Assembly (NCBI RefSeq): GCF_000685215.1
Contig: NZ_ARYJ01000017.1
Location: 1 to 51,080 of the forward strand
Source of the DNA: Hyphomonas jannaschiana VP2
Lineage (GTDB): Bacteria > Pseudomonadota > Alphaproteobacteria > Caulobacterales > Hyphomonadaceae
Length of the DNA stretch: 51,080 nucleotides
Direction of reading: 5' to 3'
Shown here in pieces: positions 24,809 through 34,231 of the stretch. Position 1 is the first letter of the stretch. Each line of letters starts with the position of its first letter. A program made the position numbers and the translations under genes. A model generated the notes under the pieces. The model ran no database searches and was not told the DNA's origin. It saw only the letters and a program-made list of their open reading frames with translations.

Positions 24809-25480
24809 TTAATCCGCTGCCAAGGAATCGAAGAGCGCATTGAAGGCCGCAACCGCTGCCGGGGCGCCTTCGGGATGATCCCAGACACCGGCGGAGACGG
24901 CAATGAAATCCGCGCCCGCCGTTACCAGCGGCGCAGCATTCTCCACCGTGATGCCGCCGATGGCGACGCAGGGAATTTCCATACTCTCCTGCCAGATTTC
25001 CAGAAGGTCAGTACCAGCCGGCACGGTGCCCGCCTTGGTGCCTGTCGGATAGAAGGCGCCGAACGCGACATAGTCGGCCCCCGCCTCACCTGCCTGCATG
25101 GCGACATGGCGGGAATTCTTGGCCGTCGCCCCGACGATCATGTCCTTCCCGACAATCGCGCGCGCCTCTTTGACCGGCATGTCATCCCAGCCGACATGAA
25201 CACCGTCCGCGCCAAGCTCCACGGCCAGCTTCGGGCTGTCATTGATCAGGACGGCCGCGCCATAGGCCTGCGCCATTTCGGTGACGGCAGCGCTCACTTC
25301 GCGCGTGGCAGCTTCATCGATGCTGCCATCGGCCTGCTTCAGGCGCAGCTGCAGACAGGCGATGTCGCCGGCAGAAAAGGCTGTTTCCAGGATCGCGGCA
25401 AACGCATCGACATCGTCGATCCGGGGTGGCGTGATCAGGTAAAGCCGCGTGCGCGGCCGGGTGTATTCAGGTTCGGACAT
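24809..25480 (-). CDS. thiE: Thiamine phosphate synthase family protein
   Basis: A 223-residue TIM-barrel protein of the ThiE family, which joins the thiazole and pyrimidine moieties to thiamine phosphate. Motifs are LINDSPKLAVELGADGVHVG, the diphosphate-binding FYPTGTKAG and IGGIT. The usual HLGQxD motif reads HVGWDD here, so activity is likely but the pyrimidine-binding loop is altered. The ATG at 25480 is chosen because it gives the normal family length; the site upstream is weak. No TPP riboswitch was recognised. It lies 61 bases downstream of the M3 peptidase on the same strand. Confidence 0.85.
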   Translation of the reverse strand: MSEPEYTRPRTRLYLITPPRIDDVDAFAAILETAFSAGDIACLQLRLKQADGSIDEAATREVSAAVTEMAQAYGAAVLINDSPKLAVELGADGVHVGWDDMPVKEARAIVGKDMIVGATAKNSRHVAMQAGEAGADYVAFGAFYPTGTKAGTVPAGTDLLEIWQESMEIPCVAIGGITVENAAPLVTAGADFIAVSAGVWDHPEGAPAAVAAFNALFDSLAAD

Positions 25481-25541
25481 GGCGCCTAGATGCGACGGTT
25501 CCGGGCCGGCGGCAAGCCAGCCCGTACCGCGCCAGTGCAGT

Positions 25542-27623
25542 CTATTCTTCCGTCTCGGCTTCCGCCGCATTCAGGAGGTAGGCTTCATAGGCGTCCGGCG
25601 ACCAGTCGCGGCCGAGGAAATCATGCACCAGCTCCGCTGCCGGCTTGGACGAGCCCGGAGCCAGGACGAGATCGCGATAACGCCTGGCTGTCTCCCCGTT
25701 GCGCAGGCCATTGGCCTCGAACTCCGAGAACAGGTCTGTCGAGATCGCCAGCGACCATTGATAGGTGTAATAGATCGCCGAATAGCCATCGAGATGCCCG
25801 AAGCTGGCATAGGGGTGGACGTCCGGCAGCGTCTCGAAGGGGCTCAGCTTCGACTGGTTCTCATTCCAGATCTCGTCGAAATCGACCTCCGAAGGCGGAC
25901 GGTTGTAATAGTCTAGCGAGACATTGGCGTAGAGCAGCTGGCGAAGCGTGCCGACACCGATACCAAAGTCGCGCGCGGCAACCATCTTCTCCACCAGTTC
26001 CGGCGGGATCACATTGCCATCGGCATCCTTCGCGAACCTGGCCAGCGTGTCATAATCCCAGACCCAGTTCTCCAACATCTGTGACGGGGCTTCGATGAAG
26101 TCCCATTCGAGATTGGCCATCGACAGATTGGCATAGTCCGGCTGGCCGGAGAACATGTCGTGGATCAGGTGGCCGAACTCATGCAGGAAGGTTTCGACCT
26201 GCCCGTGCTCCATCAGGCCGGTTGTGTGATCGCCTGCAGGGAAGTTGCACATCAGTGCCGCCACCGGCACACCATCCGAGGTCGGACCGAAACGGATCGG
26301 GAAAGCCGCCGCATGTTTGAACTTGCCGTCACGCGGATGCATGTCGAGGAAGAAACGGCCGATCAGCTTTCCGTCCTGGTACATCTCATGCGCGCTGACG
26401 CTTTCCTGCCAGACCGGCGCGCCGTCCCAGGGTTTGATCTCCACATCGAACAGATCCTGCACCAGGGTAAAGATACCATCGCGCACATCGTTGAAGGCAA
26501 AATATTTCCGGACTTCCTGGGAATCCAGTTCATAGTCTGACTTGCGGATCAGCTCCGAGAGATAGGTGCGGCTCCAGTCGCTGACCGAAGTGGCCTCCGG
26601 TGACAGTTCCTGCTGCTTTGCCAGAAGCCGGTCATATTCCAGCTCGGCTGCATTGCGCGCGGCGCCTTCCACCGCGTCGAGGAAGTCGCTCGCAACCTCT
26701 GGCGAGCCGGTCATCTTGTCTTCGGTGATCAGGGCGGCCCAATTGTCGTAACCGAGCGTGGTGGCCAGTTCGTAGCGCTTTTCGAGGATGCCGCGCAACG
26801 ACGCCACATTGTCCGGATAGGCCCGGTTCTGCGCTTCCGCCGCCAGTTCTTTGCGAAGCGCCTCATTCGGCGAGTAGGTATAGATCGGGAACAGGTCCGG
26901 ATAGTCGGTGGTGATGGTCACCATCCCGTCCTCTCCCGGCGGGTGAGCGGTGATGAAGTCTTCCGGCAGGCCAACCAGGTCTTCCGGTGTCACCTTCACG
27001 CTACCCTGAATTTCACGCAGGTTCTTGTTGAACTCCGTCGAGAGTTCGGCGAGCTCCGCATTCAGGCTGCGCACTTTCTCCCGGGTTGGCTCATCCTTGT
27101 CGATCCCGGCCCGGCGGTATTCAGAGAGGGTACGCTTCAGAAAATAGGCAGAGCGCGCATCCAGCTTCGTCGCATCAATCGTGGACAGCCGGTCATAGAC
27201 CGGGCGCGACAGCGAAATCCGGGTCGTCATGTCGGATGTTTTCTGCTGGCAGGTGTCGCCGGTTTCCCGGATCGCCGGGTCCGGATTGGCTTCGGCAATG
27301 ATCGACGCTTCACCATAGCCGACTGCGAACGCTACATTCAGCAGGGCGTCATAGTCTTTCAGGTCCCCTGCCCCGGCCGGTCCGTCCCGGGTCTCGAGGT
27401 CTGTCAGCATTTTCTCGGCCTGCGCCAGGGCCGCATCACAGCGGGTCGTGAACGCCTCGGCAGAGGCCGGCGCCAGCACCAGTTCGTCCAGCATGGCCAT
27501 GCCTTCATCCGACAATGCACTCCGGTCAGGATTGGCCGGCGCTGCGGCGGGCTCACTGCATCCTGAGAGCAACAGAAGTCCGGTTACGGACGCGGCGGCG
27601 AGAAGGCTGGGCTTGAATGGCAT
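25542..27623 (-). CDS. M3 family metallopeptidase, lipoprotein
   Basis: A 693-residue zinc peptidase of the thimet/oligopeptidase A family (M3), cleaving short peptides. The zinc motif HEFGHLIHD lies near residue 480, with the third ligand region ANLEWDFIEAPSQMLENW downstream. Unlike cytoplasmic oligopeptidase A, it begins with a lipoprotein signal (LLAAASVTGLLLLSGCSE, Cys near residue 22), placing it in the periplasm on a lipid anchor. Helical segments fill residues 100-400. The ATG at 27623 is used because AAAGGGGAA precedes it and the signal starts there. A terminator for the aldolase gene lies upstream, so it has its own promoter. Confidence 0.92.
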   Translation of the reverse strand: MPFKPSLLAAASVTGLLLLSGCSEPAAAPANPDRSALSDEGMAMLDELVLAPASAEAFTTRCDAALAQAEKMLTDLETRDGPAGAGDLKDYDALLNVAFAVGYGEASIIAEANPDPAIRETGDTCQQKTSDMTTRISLSRPVYDRLSTIDATKLDARSAYFLKRTLSEYRRAGIDKDEPTREKVRSLNAELAELSTEFNKNLREIQGSVKVTPEDLVGLPEDFITAHPPGEDGMVTITTDYPDLFPIYTYSPNEALRKELAAEAQNRAYPDNVASLRGILEKRYELATTLGYDNWAALITEDKMTGSPEVASDFLDAVEGAARNAAELEYDRLLAKQQELSPEATSVSDWSRTYLSELIRKSDYELDSQEVRKYFAFNDVRDGIFTLVQDLFDVEIKPWDGAPVWQESVSAHEMYQDGKLIGRFFLDMHPRDGKFKHAAAFPIRFGPTSDGVPVAALMCNFPAGDHTTGLMEHGQVETFLHEFGHLIHDMFSGQPDYANLSMANLEWDFIEAPSQMLENWVWDYDTLARFAKDADGNVIPPELVEKMVAARDFGIGVGTLRQLLYANVSLDYYNRPPSEVDFDEIWNENQSKLSPFETLPDVHPYASFGHLDGYSAIYYTYQWSLAISTDLFSEFEANGLRNGETARRYRDLVLAPGSSKPAAELVHDFLGRDWSPDAYEAYLLNAAEAETEE

Positions 27624-27652
27624 GATTTCCCCTTTGGCCATGAGTTACGCGA

Positions 27653-27682
27653 ACAAAAATGCCCGCCATTTTCATGGCGGGC
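27653..27682 (-). terminator. Rho-independent terminator of the aldolase gene
   Basis: On the minus strand a nine-base stem (GCCCGCCAT with ATGGCGGGC) around a four-base loop is followed by ATTTTTGTT. It lies about 70 bases beyond the aldolase stop and just upstream of the M3 peptidase start. Confidence 0.87.
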
Positions 27683-27749
27683 ACTATGACGTTGCGTTTC
27701 AAGGGAAGTCCAGAGCCAGGCAGCCTGCCAGCCCCGTCCCTGAAAGGAA

Positions 27750-28658
27750 TCAGCCTGCTTTCGAGGCTTCGTAGATGCTGTCGATGGACGCGGCCAGCGC
27801 AGCATCGAATTCCGCATCGCTCTGCTTGGCCGACAGGCCTTCGGTCAGGGCGCGCGAGAAGGAGGCGATCATGCCGGTATTCGACGCGAGGCGGGTGTTG
27901 GCTTCATCGCGCGAATAGCCGCCCGACAGGGCCACGACGCGCATCACGCGCGGATGATCGACCAGCGGCTTGTAGAGGTTCGCCGTCTCCGGCAGCGTCA
28001 GCTTCAGCATGACCTGCTTGTCATGGCCGAGGGCGTCCAGCTGCTTCAGGATTTCTGCGAGCAGGATGTCTTCTGCTGCGGCCTTGTCGGCGATGGAGAT
28101 CGTGACTTCCGGCTCAATGATCGGAACCAGGCCGTGGCCCAGGATCTGACGGCCGACATCGAACTGCTGCGCGACGACGGCGGCAATGCCTTCCTGATTG
28201 GCGGCGCTGATGACCGAACGCATCTTGGTGCCGAAGATACCCTTGGCGACCGCACGCTCCAGCAGGGCGTCGAGATCCGGCATCGGCTTCATGACCTGTA
28301 CGCCGTTTTCTTCGTCGGCGAGGCCTTTGTCGACTTTCAGGAACGGAACGACACTGCGCTCTTTCCAGAGATATTCAGCCGTCGGCACGCCATCGATTTC
28401 ACCGTCCATGGTGCGCTCGAACAGGATCGCACCCATCACCTTGTCGCCATTGAAGGCGGGGGATTTGATGATGCGGGCCCGCATCTCGTGGATGAGGCCG
28501 AACATTTCCTCATCGTTCGAATACGCGTCCTCTTCGATGCCATAGAGGCGCAACGCCTTCGGGGTGGAACCGCCAGACTGGTCCAGCGCGGCAATAAAGC
28601 CCGCCTTCTCTCCTGCCTGCTTCGTCATGGTCTCGTTTGCCATTTCAACTACCGTCAT
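27750..28658 (-). CDS. Fructose-bisphosphate aldolase, class I
   Basis: A 302-residue class I (Schiff-base) aldolase of the bacterial type that splits fructose-1,6-bisphosphate into two triose phosphates. Family segments are [20 protein letters not shown] at the N-terminus, [10 protein letters not shown], the likely Schiff-base Lys in MLKLTLPE, and [14 protein letters not shown] for phosphate binding. No zinc ligands of class II enzymes are present. The ATG at 28658 is preferred; another five codons downstream (28643) is possible, and neither has a perfect ribosome site. It follows pgk on the same strand after 303 non-coding bases and ends in a clear terminator. Confidence 0.93.
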   Translation of the reverse strand: MTVVEMANETMTKQAGEKAGFIAALDQSGGSTPKALRLYGIEEDAYSNDEEMFGLIHEMRARIIKSPAFNGDKVMGAILFERTMDGEIDGVPTAEYLWKERSVVPFLKVDKGLADEENGVQVMKPMPDLDALLERAVAKGIFGTKMRSVISAANQEGIAAVVAQQFDVGRQILGHGLVPIIEPEVTISIADKAAAEDILLAEILKQLDALGHDKQVMLKLTLPETANLYKPLVDHPRVMRVVALSGGYSRDEANTRLASNTGMIASFSRALTEGLSAKQSDAEFDAALAASIDSIYEASKAG

Positions 28659-28961
28659 TCTGAATGGATCCTGTGAACAGTGCTTGTTTTGCAAAGTTTG
28701 GGTTCAAGTACCGTGCCGGTTGGCCGCGTCAACCGCTGGCGAATTCCGGCTAGTTTCCAGCAGATTCGCGCGAAATCCCAGCCCAATGCTGGTTCACCAC
28801 GGGAAATGGGGTGCCGACTGGTGACGGGGCTGACCCAAAACTGGATTCGCGAGTCACGGGAAAATCGGCAAAACCCGCCCCGCCGACCAGCAACCTGCGC
28901 GATTTGCCGCAGGTTGCCTGCGGCCCCACCTGCCTCTGACGGAGCGTGTAGCTGAAGGGGA
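28659..28961 (-). other. Non-coding gap between pgk and the aldolase gene, with a stem-loop
   Basis: No convincing gene lies in these 303 bases. A perfect nine-base stem (GCAACCTGC at 28890-28898, GCAGGTTGC at 28909-28917) sits about 45 bases beyond the pgk stop. No T-run follows, so it may be a Rho-dependent or stabilising 3' structure. The remainder presumably holds the aldolase promoter; no firm -35/-10 pair was recognised. Confidence 0.5.
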
Positions 28962-30161
28962 TCAGACTTTCAGCGCTTCCACGCCCGGCAGCGGCTTGCC
29001 TTCCATCCATTCGAGGAAGGCCCCGCCTGCCGTCGAGACGAAGGTGAAGTCCTCCGCAACGCCGGCATGGTTCAGCGCGGCGACCGTGTCCCCGCCCCCG
29101 GCCACGGCAATCAGCTGCCCTTCTTTCGCCCGGAGCGCAGCGGCCTTTGCAGCATCGACCGTCGCCTTGTCGAACGGCGTCAGTTCGAACGCGCCGAGTG
29201 GCCCGTTCCACACGAGCGTCTTCGCCCGGCCCATGGCGGCAACGAGATGCATGACCGTCATCATGCCGGCGTCGAGGATCATCTCGTCAGCGGCAACCTC
29301 ATCGGGCCGGCAGGCGCGGTTCTCAGCGTTCGCCTTGAATTCTTTCGCCACGACCACGTCGCGCGGCAGTAGAATCTCACAGCCCGACTCTTCGGCATTC
29401 TTCATTATGGTCAGCGCCGTATCAGCCAGATCATGCTCGCAGAGCGACTTTCCGACATCCACACCCTTGGCGGCCAGGAAGGTGTTTGCCATGCCGCCGC
29501 CGATGGCCAGCATGTCCACCTTGGAGACAAGGTTTTTCAACAGGTCGATCTTGGTCGAGACTTTCGCCCCACCGACAACGGCCATGACCGGACGCTCCGG
29601 CGTTCCGAGCGCTTTTTCCAGCGCGTCGAGTTCGGTTTCCATCGCCTTGCCGGCATAGGCCGGAATGAAATGCGTCACGCCTTCAGTCGAGGCATGCGCG
29701 CGGTGCGCCGCCGAAAAAGCATCGTTCACGAACAGGTCACCCAGCGCCGCCATCGCTTCGGCCAGGGCCGGATCGTTCTTCTCCTCGCCCGCCTCGAAGC
29801 GCGTATTCTCCATCAGGATCACGTCACGCGGCGCACGGCTGGTAACGAATGCTTTTGCCTTCGGACCGAAGCCGCAGTTTTCCGCAAAATGGACTGGCGC
29901 ATCCAGCACGTCGGCAAAAGCAGCCGCGATGGGCTGCAGGCTCATCTCAGGGACGATCTGACCTTTCGGACGTCCGAAGTGTGCGAGCAGGACCACTTTC
30001 GCCCCTTTTGCACGCAGGGCCTCGACGGTCGGCAGCGCAGAGCGCAGGCGCGTATCATCGGTGACTTTGCCATCCGCCATCGGAACATTGAAATCGACCC
30101 GGACAAGGGCGGTCTTGCCGGTCAGGTCTCCGGCATCTTCGATACGGCGGAAGTCGGACAT
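28962..30161 (-). CDS. pgk: Phosphoglycerate kinase
   Basis: A 399-residue two-domain glycolytic kinase that transfers phosphate from 1,3-bisphosphoglycerate to ADP. The signature [18 protein letters not shown] is at the N-terminus, the domain-hinge and nucleotide region includes [14 protein letters not shown], and the C-terminal nucleotide loop is [12 protein letters not shown]. The site GGAG overlaps the stop of the upstream methyltransferase gene (five-base gap), so translation is probably coupled. It forms the unit gap-methyltransferase-pgk. Confidence 0.97.
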   Translation of the reverse strand: MSDFRRIEDAGDLTGKTALVRVDFNVPMADGKVTDDTRLRSALPTVEALRAKGAKVVLLAHFGRPKGQIVPEMSLQPIAAAFADVLDAPVHFAENCGFGPKAKAFVTSRAPRDVILMENTRFEAGEEKNDPALAEAMAALGDLFVNDAFSAAHRAHASTEGVTHFIPAYAGKAMETELDALEKALGTPERPVMAVVGGAKVSTKIDLLKNLVSKVDMLAIGGGMANTFLAAKGVDVGKSLCEHDLADTALTIMKNAEESGCEILLPRDVVVAKEFKANAENRACRPDEVAADEMILDAGMMTVMHLVAAMGRAKTLVWNGPLGAFELTPFDKATVDAAKAAALRAKEGQLIAVAGGGDTVAALNHAGVAEDFTFVSTAGGAFLEWMEGKPLPGVEALKV

Positions 30162-30166
30162 GGGGG

Positions 30167-30799
30167 TTACTCCGGTTTGCGGAACACGGCGCGCAACAGC
30201 GCCGCCGGTCCGGAATGGTAAGGGCCTTCAGAAAGGGTTTCGATGCCGGTCAGGAAAGACACGGCTTCGGCGTCCTTGAAATCCATGCTGATGTCGGCTG
30301 GCGCAAACAGCATGTCGAGCACGGGCGGACCGCCGGAATTGTGGGATTTCTGGTAATCGAGCTGCTCCGGAAGGAAACCTTCCAGAAAGACATGCCCGCC
30401 GGGCTTCAGCGATTCCAGCATGAAAGCGTGGAGCGTCGGCCGGAACGGCGACGGCACATGCAGGAACATGGACGCGATCACGTCGTATTCGGCTTTCGGC
30501 CAGCTCCATTCGCTGAGGTCGGCTTCGAGACAGGTGACGGAGACGCCGCGTGCGGCGGCAAGCTCGGCGGTCTTGGCGAGGCCGGCAGCAGACATGTCCA
30601 CCGCCGTCACGTCCAGCCCGCATTCGGCCAGGAACACCGCGTCGCGCCCTTCCCCGCAGGCGGGGACAAGCGCGCGCTGGCCTGGCCGGAGCAGGTCGCG
30701 GAACGCCAGCAACAGCCGGCTGGCCCGCTCCCCATAGGCAAAGCCCTGTTCACTGAAGCGGGCGTTCCAGAAATCCTTCGGAATACCCGGTGTCGTCAT
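30167..30799 (-). CDS. Class I SAM-dependent methyltransferase
   Basis: A 210-residue protein with a Rossmann methyltransferase fold. Motif I is [19 protein letters not shown] near residue 45, followed by [16 protein letters not shown] and the later FDVI-like [13 protein letters not shown]. It resembles tellurite/thiopurine-type small-molecule methyltransferases, and the N-terminal [21 protein letters not shown] is typical of that group. AAAGGAG precedes the ATG at 30799. It lies 22 bases after gap and five bases before pgk, an unusual insertion in a glycolytic operon. The substrate is not evident. Confidence 0.86.
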   Translation of the reverse strand: MTTPGIPKDFWNARFSEQGFAYGERASRLLLAFRDLLRPGQRALVPACGEGRDAVFLAECGLDVTAVDMSAAGLAKTAELAAARGVSVTCLEADLSEWSWPKAEYDVIASMFLHVPSPFRPTLHAFMLESLKPGGHVFLEGFLPEQLDYQKSHNSGGPPVLDMLFAPADISMDFKDAEAVSFLTGIETLSEGPYHSGPAALLRAVFRKPE

Positions 30800-30821
30800 G
30801 AACAGGGCTCCTTTGCGTTGG

Positions 30822-31829
30822 TTAGATGAGTTTCGCCATGGCGAGCGCGGTGTCCGCCATACGGGTCGAGAAGCCCCACTCATTGTCATACCAGGTCAGG
30901 ATCGAGCAGAAATTGCCGTCCATGACTTTGGTCTGGTCGAGGTGGAAGATCGAGGAGTGCGGATCGTGCACGAAGTCGATCGAGACGTTCGGCTGGTCGG
31001 TATAGCCGAGGACGCCCTTCATCGGGCCGTCAGCAGCCGCCTTGATGGCCGCATTGATCTCTTCCGGGGTCGTCTTCTTCTTGGAAACGAATTTCAGGTC
31101 GACGACGGAAACGTTCGGCGTCGGCACGCGGACCGAAATACCGTCCAGCTTGCCGTTCAGTTCCGGCAGGACCAGGCCGACAGCCTTGGCGGCGCCTGTG
31201 GAGGTCGGGATCATCGACACGGCAGCTGCGCGGCCGCGATAGAGGTCCTTGTGCATCTGGTCGAGCGACGGCTGGTCGTTCGTGTAGGAGTGGATCGTCG
31301 TCATCATGCCCTTCTCGATGCCGACCAGGTCATGCAGGACCTTGGCGACCGGCGAGAGGCAGTTCGTGGTGCACGATGCGTTGGAGACGACGAGGTCGTC
31401 CTTGGTCAGCAGGTCGTGGTTCACGCCGTAAACGATGGTCTTGTCGGCATTGGTCGCCGGGGCGGAGACCAGGACGCGCTTGGCACCGGCTTCAAGGTGG
31501 GCCGAGGCCTTTTCCTTGTCGGCGAAGATGCCGGTACATTCCATCGCGATGTCGATGTCGAGCTCGCGGTGCGGCAGGTCTTTCGGATCGCGGATGGCGG
31601 TGCAGAGGATCGGCTTGCCATTGATGACGATCTTGTCGCCATCGACCTGGACGTCAGCCGGGAAACGGCCATGCACGGAGTCGAAACGCAGCAGGTGTGC
31701 ATTGGTCGCGACCGGGCCAAGGTCGTTGATCGCGGCAACTTCGATGTCCTTGCGGTCGTTTTCGATGATGGAGCGCAGGACCAGGCGGCCAATACGGCCA
31801 AAACCATTGATTGCAACGCGAACGGTCAT
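30822..31829 (-). CDS. gap: Glyceraldehyde-3-phosphate dehydrogenase, type I
   Basis: A 335-residue glycolytic dehydrogenase. The nucleotide fold begins VAINGFGRIGRLVLR, the acidic residue in AAINDL suits NAD, and the catalytic Cys lies in SNASCTTNCLSPVAKVLHD, with the later SMIPTSTGAAKAV. The ATG at 31829 is chosen because AGAGGAGA precedes it and the fold starts there; a longer in-frame extension upstream has no similarity. It heads the gap-methyltransferase-pgk operon and is divergent from a DMT permease gene across 249 bases that must contain both promoters. Confidence 0.97.
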   Translation of the reverse strand: MTVRVAINGFGRIGRLVLRSIIENDRKDIEVAAINDLGPVATNAHLLRFDSVHGRFPADVQVDGDKIVINGKPILCTAIRDPKDLPHRELDIDIAMECTGIFADKEKASAHLEAGAKRVLVSAPATNADKTIVYGVNHDLLTKDDLVVSNASCTTNCLSPVAKVLHDLVGIEKGMMTTIHSYTNDQPSLDQMHKDLYRGRAAAVSMIPTSTGAAKAVGLVLPELNGKLDGISVRVPTPNVSVVDLKFVSKKKTTPEEINAAIKAAADGPMKGVLGYTDQPNVSIDFVHDPHSSIFHLDQTKVMDGNFCSILTWYDNEWGFSTRMADTALAMAKLI

Positions 31830-32078
31830 AGAGATTCTCCTCTTGAGGGATGAAAACCGGAAACTTTGGGCGCCCTTTACGACGCCGCGGGCAAATCGTC
31901 CACCCGAAGACGATGCGGCAGGGCGCCGCCAACGCTTCTGTGAACGGGGCTCACGGTGAGCAAGGGCAATTGTGCCGTCTTGTGTGCAAGTTTCGTGCAA
32001 TATTTGCGTGGACTTCACTGTCCTGCACGCCTATCCGGGCCAGCCGGGGCCCCTTCCCGGTTGGAGGACCGGCTTTCC

Positions 32079-33014
32079 ATGGCACAACAGGTAAGTCAGA
32101 GCGGCAGACGGACAGCCAGCGACTGGGCGCTGTTTGCCCTGCTCAGCCTGATGTGGGCCGGGGCCTACCAGCTGACGCGGATCGCCGTCGACAAGGGAAA
32201 CCCGGATGCCGGCCTGCCCGCCGCCTGGGTCCTGGCCGGACGCCTGACCATCGGCGCGGCAGTGCTCTGGATCATCATGCTGGCCATGGGCCGGCGCCTG
32301 CCGCCTTTGCAGGACTTTCCGCGCTGGCGCACCATTCTCCTGATGGGCCTGACCAGTTCGACTTTCCCCTTTTTCCTGATCACCACAGCCCAGAAGACGG
32401 TCAATTCCAGCCTCGCGGCGCTTTACACCGCTGCCGTTCCCCTGTTCGTGGCCATTGGCGCTCATCTCATGTTCCGGGACGAACGCCTGACGCTGGGCTC
32501 GGCGCTGGGCGTCCTCACCGGCTTTGCCGGGGTCGCCATCCTGTTCGGACCGGACGCCCTGCAAAGCCTCGATTCGGCCAGCACAATCGCCCAGCTCATG
32601 CTGATCGGTGCGACGGTCTTCTATGCCCTGTCTAGCCTTCTGGCCCGCGGCGCCCCGCCCATGCCGTCGATCAGCTTTGCGACCGGCTTCGTGACTGTTG
32701 CGGCGGTGGTGACCTGGCCGTTCGCGCTGACGGTCGCCCCTTCCACGGTGAATGCCGACTGGACGCACTGGGCCGGCGTGGTCGGCCTCGGCATCATCCC
32801 GTCGGCCATCGCGCAGGCGCTCTATATGCTGCTGATCGCGCGGACCTCGGCAACCTTCCTGTCGCTGACGGGCTATTCCATCCCGGTCATGGCTGCCGTG
32901 CTTGGCTTCGTCCTGTTCGGGGAAACCCAGAGCTGGCACGCCATGCTTGCCTTCGCGCTGATCCTGTCCGGCGTCTGGCTCGCCCGCCAAGGCGGCGGCG
33001 ACAAGACCGCCTAG
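32079..33014 (+). CDS. EamA/DMT family transporter
   Basis: A 311-residue inner-membrane protein with ten predicted helices arranged as two EamA repeats (about residues 10-145 and 160-300). The first repeat starts LFALLSLMWAGAYQLTRIAV and the second ends LGFVLFGETQSWHAMLAFALILSGV, as in drug/metabolite exporters. GGAGGA lies eleven bases before the ATG at 32079. Substrates of the family range from amino acids to nucleotide sugars, and none can be chosen here. It converges on the CoA-transferase gene with a six-base gap. Confidence 0.9.
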   Translation: MAQQVSQSGRRTASDWALFALLSLMWAGAYQLTRIAVDKGNPDAGLPAAWVLAGRLTIGAAVLWIIMLAMGRRLPPLQDFPRWRTILLMGLTSSTFPFFLITTAQKTVNSSLAALYTAAVPLFVAIGAHLMFRDERLTLGSALGVLTGFAGVAILFGPDALQSLDSASTIAQLMLIGATVFYALSSLLARGAPPMPSISFATGFVTVAAVVTWPFALTVAPSTVNADWTHWAGVVGLGIIPSAIAQALYMLLIARTSATFLSLTGYSIPVMAAVLGFVLFGETQSWHAMLAFALILSGVWLARQGGGDKTA

Positions 33015-33020
33015 AGCCCG

Positions 33021-34193
33021 CTAGAGTCCGAGGCTCTGCAGCACGGTCTCCGTATCCTCGCCAAGTCTGCGCGGCTCCGTGCGCACCGAGGCTGGCGTCT
33101 CGGAGAAGCGCACCGGATGACGCATGCTGCGATAGGTACCGGCGTCCGGATGTGTGCGCTGCGCGAAGAAATCGACCGCCTTCATGTGCGGATCTTCCAG
33201 CACATCCTCTACCGTATTGTAGCGCATGGCCGGGATATTGGCGGCGTCCAGCAGGTCCAGCCATTCCCCGGTCGTCTTGGTCGCCGCAACCTGTTCGATC
33301 AGGGCATAAAGCTCCGTCACGTTTTCAGTGCGGGCCTGATAGGTTGCAAAGCGCGGATCCTCGAACACGCCGGGCATGCCGCCGATCTCGAAAAACTGCG
33401 CCCATTGCGCGTCGGAGTAAGGCACTAGTCCGATATAGCCATCCTTGGTCGGGTATGGTTTGCGGTTGGGATTGATGGAGCGCGTGTAAGCCATGCCATA
33501 GGAGGCCGGCACGAAGGTCTCGCCATAGAGGTTCTCGACCATGTTGAAGAAAGTGAAGGCCTCCAGCATCGGCACCTGAACGAACTGGCCCTGCCCCGTC
33601 TTCTCCCGGTGATAGAGCGCCGCCAGCGTCGCATAGGCTGCGAACAGGCCGACCGTCTTGTCGGCCACGAGAGACGGCGCATATTCCGGCGCCCCGCCCG
33701 AACGCATGGCGTTCAGCGCCGCAAAGCCTGAAGCGCCCTGGATCAGGTCATCATAGGCCTGGCGCTTCTCATATGGCCCGCCTTCACCGAAGCCCGCGCA
33801 GTGGACATAGACAATGTCGGGCTTGATCGCCTTCACATCCTCATAGCCAAAGCCCAACCGCCCCATGCCGGCCATGCGGACATTGTGGAAGAAGACATCC
33901 GCATCCCTCAGCAGCGCCGTCAGCGCCGCCTTGCCCTCTTCTGTCTTCGCGTCCAGCTGGACCGAGGCCTTGTTGCGATTGAGCGCCATGAAGAGCGGAC
34001 CGAGATCACCCGTCGGGGATTTGCCGGCATAGCGCATCATGTCGCCGCCCTTGCCGGACTGGCCACTCTCCACTTTGACGACATCCGCGCCGAGATCTCC
34101 GAAGATCAACGTCGCAAACGGCCCGAGAACGACCGAACTCATGTCCACGACTTTCAGGCCCGCCAGCGGTCCCGACGCTTTCTCAACGCTCAT
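33021..34193 (-). CDS. CaiB/BaiF family CoA transferase (class III)
   Basis: A 390-residue class III CoA transferase that moves CoA between carboxylic acids through an aspartyl-acyl intermediate. The N-terminal LAGLKVVDMSSVVLGPFAT, the GADVVKVE segment, and the catalytic Asp in QAYDDLIQGASGF (near residue 160) are all present. Relatives act on formyl/oxalyl, carnitine, bile-acid or 2-methylacyl CoA. AGGTGA precedes the ATG. It is divergent from a fatty-acid desaturase across 38 bases, hinting at a lipid-related role. The natural acid is unknown. Confidence 0.92.
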   Translation of the reverse strand: MSVEKASGPLAGLKVVDMSSVVLGPFATLIFGDLGADVVKVESGQSGKGGDMMRYAGKSPTGDLGPLFMALNRNKASVQLDAKTEEGKAALTALLRDADVFFHNVRMAGMGRLGFGYEDVKAIKPDIVYVHCAGFGEGGPYEKRQAYDDLIQGASGFAALNAMRSGGAPEYAPSLVADKTVGLFAAYATLAALYHREKTGQGQFVQVPMLEAFTFFNMVENLYGETFVPASYGMAYTRSINPNRKPYPTKDGYIGLVPYSDAQWAQFFEIGGMPGVFEDPRFATYQARTENVTELYALIEQVAATKTTGEWLDLLDAANIPAMRYNTVEDVLEDPHMKAVDFFAQRTHPDAGTYRSMRHPVRFSETPASVRTEPRRLGEDTETVLQSLGL

Positions 34194-34231
34194 TTCTCAC
34201 CTTTGAATCCATAGAATTCTGTCTTTTCTGC

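Noticed and set aside
25481..25541. TPP riboswitch upstream of thiE
   Set aside because: The gap is 61 bases, and no THI-box-like conserved segments were recognised.
31830..32018. Longer N-terminus for gap
   Set aside because: The 63 extra residues are Arg/Ser-rich without similarity; a good ribosome site and the nucleotide fold start at 31829.
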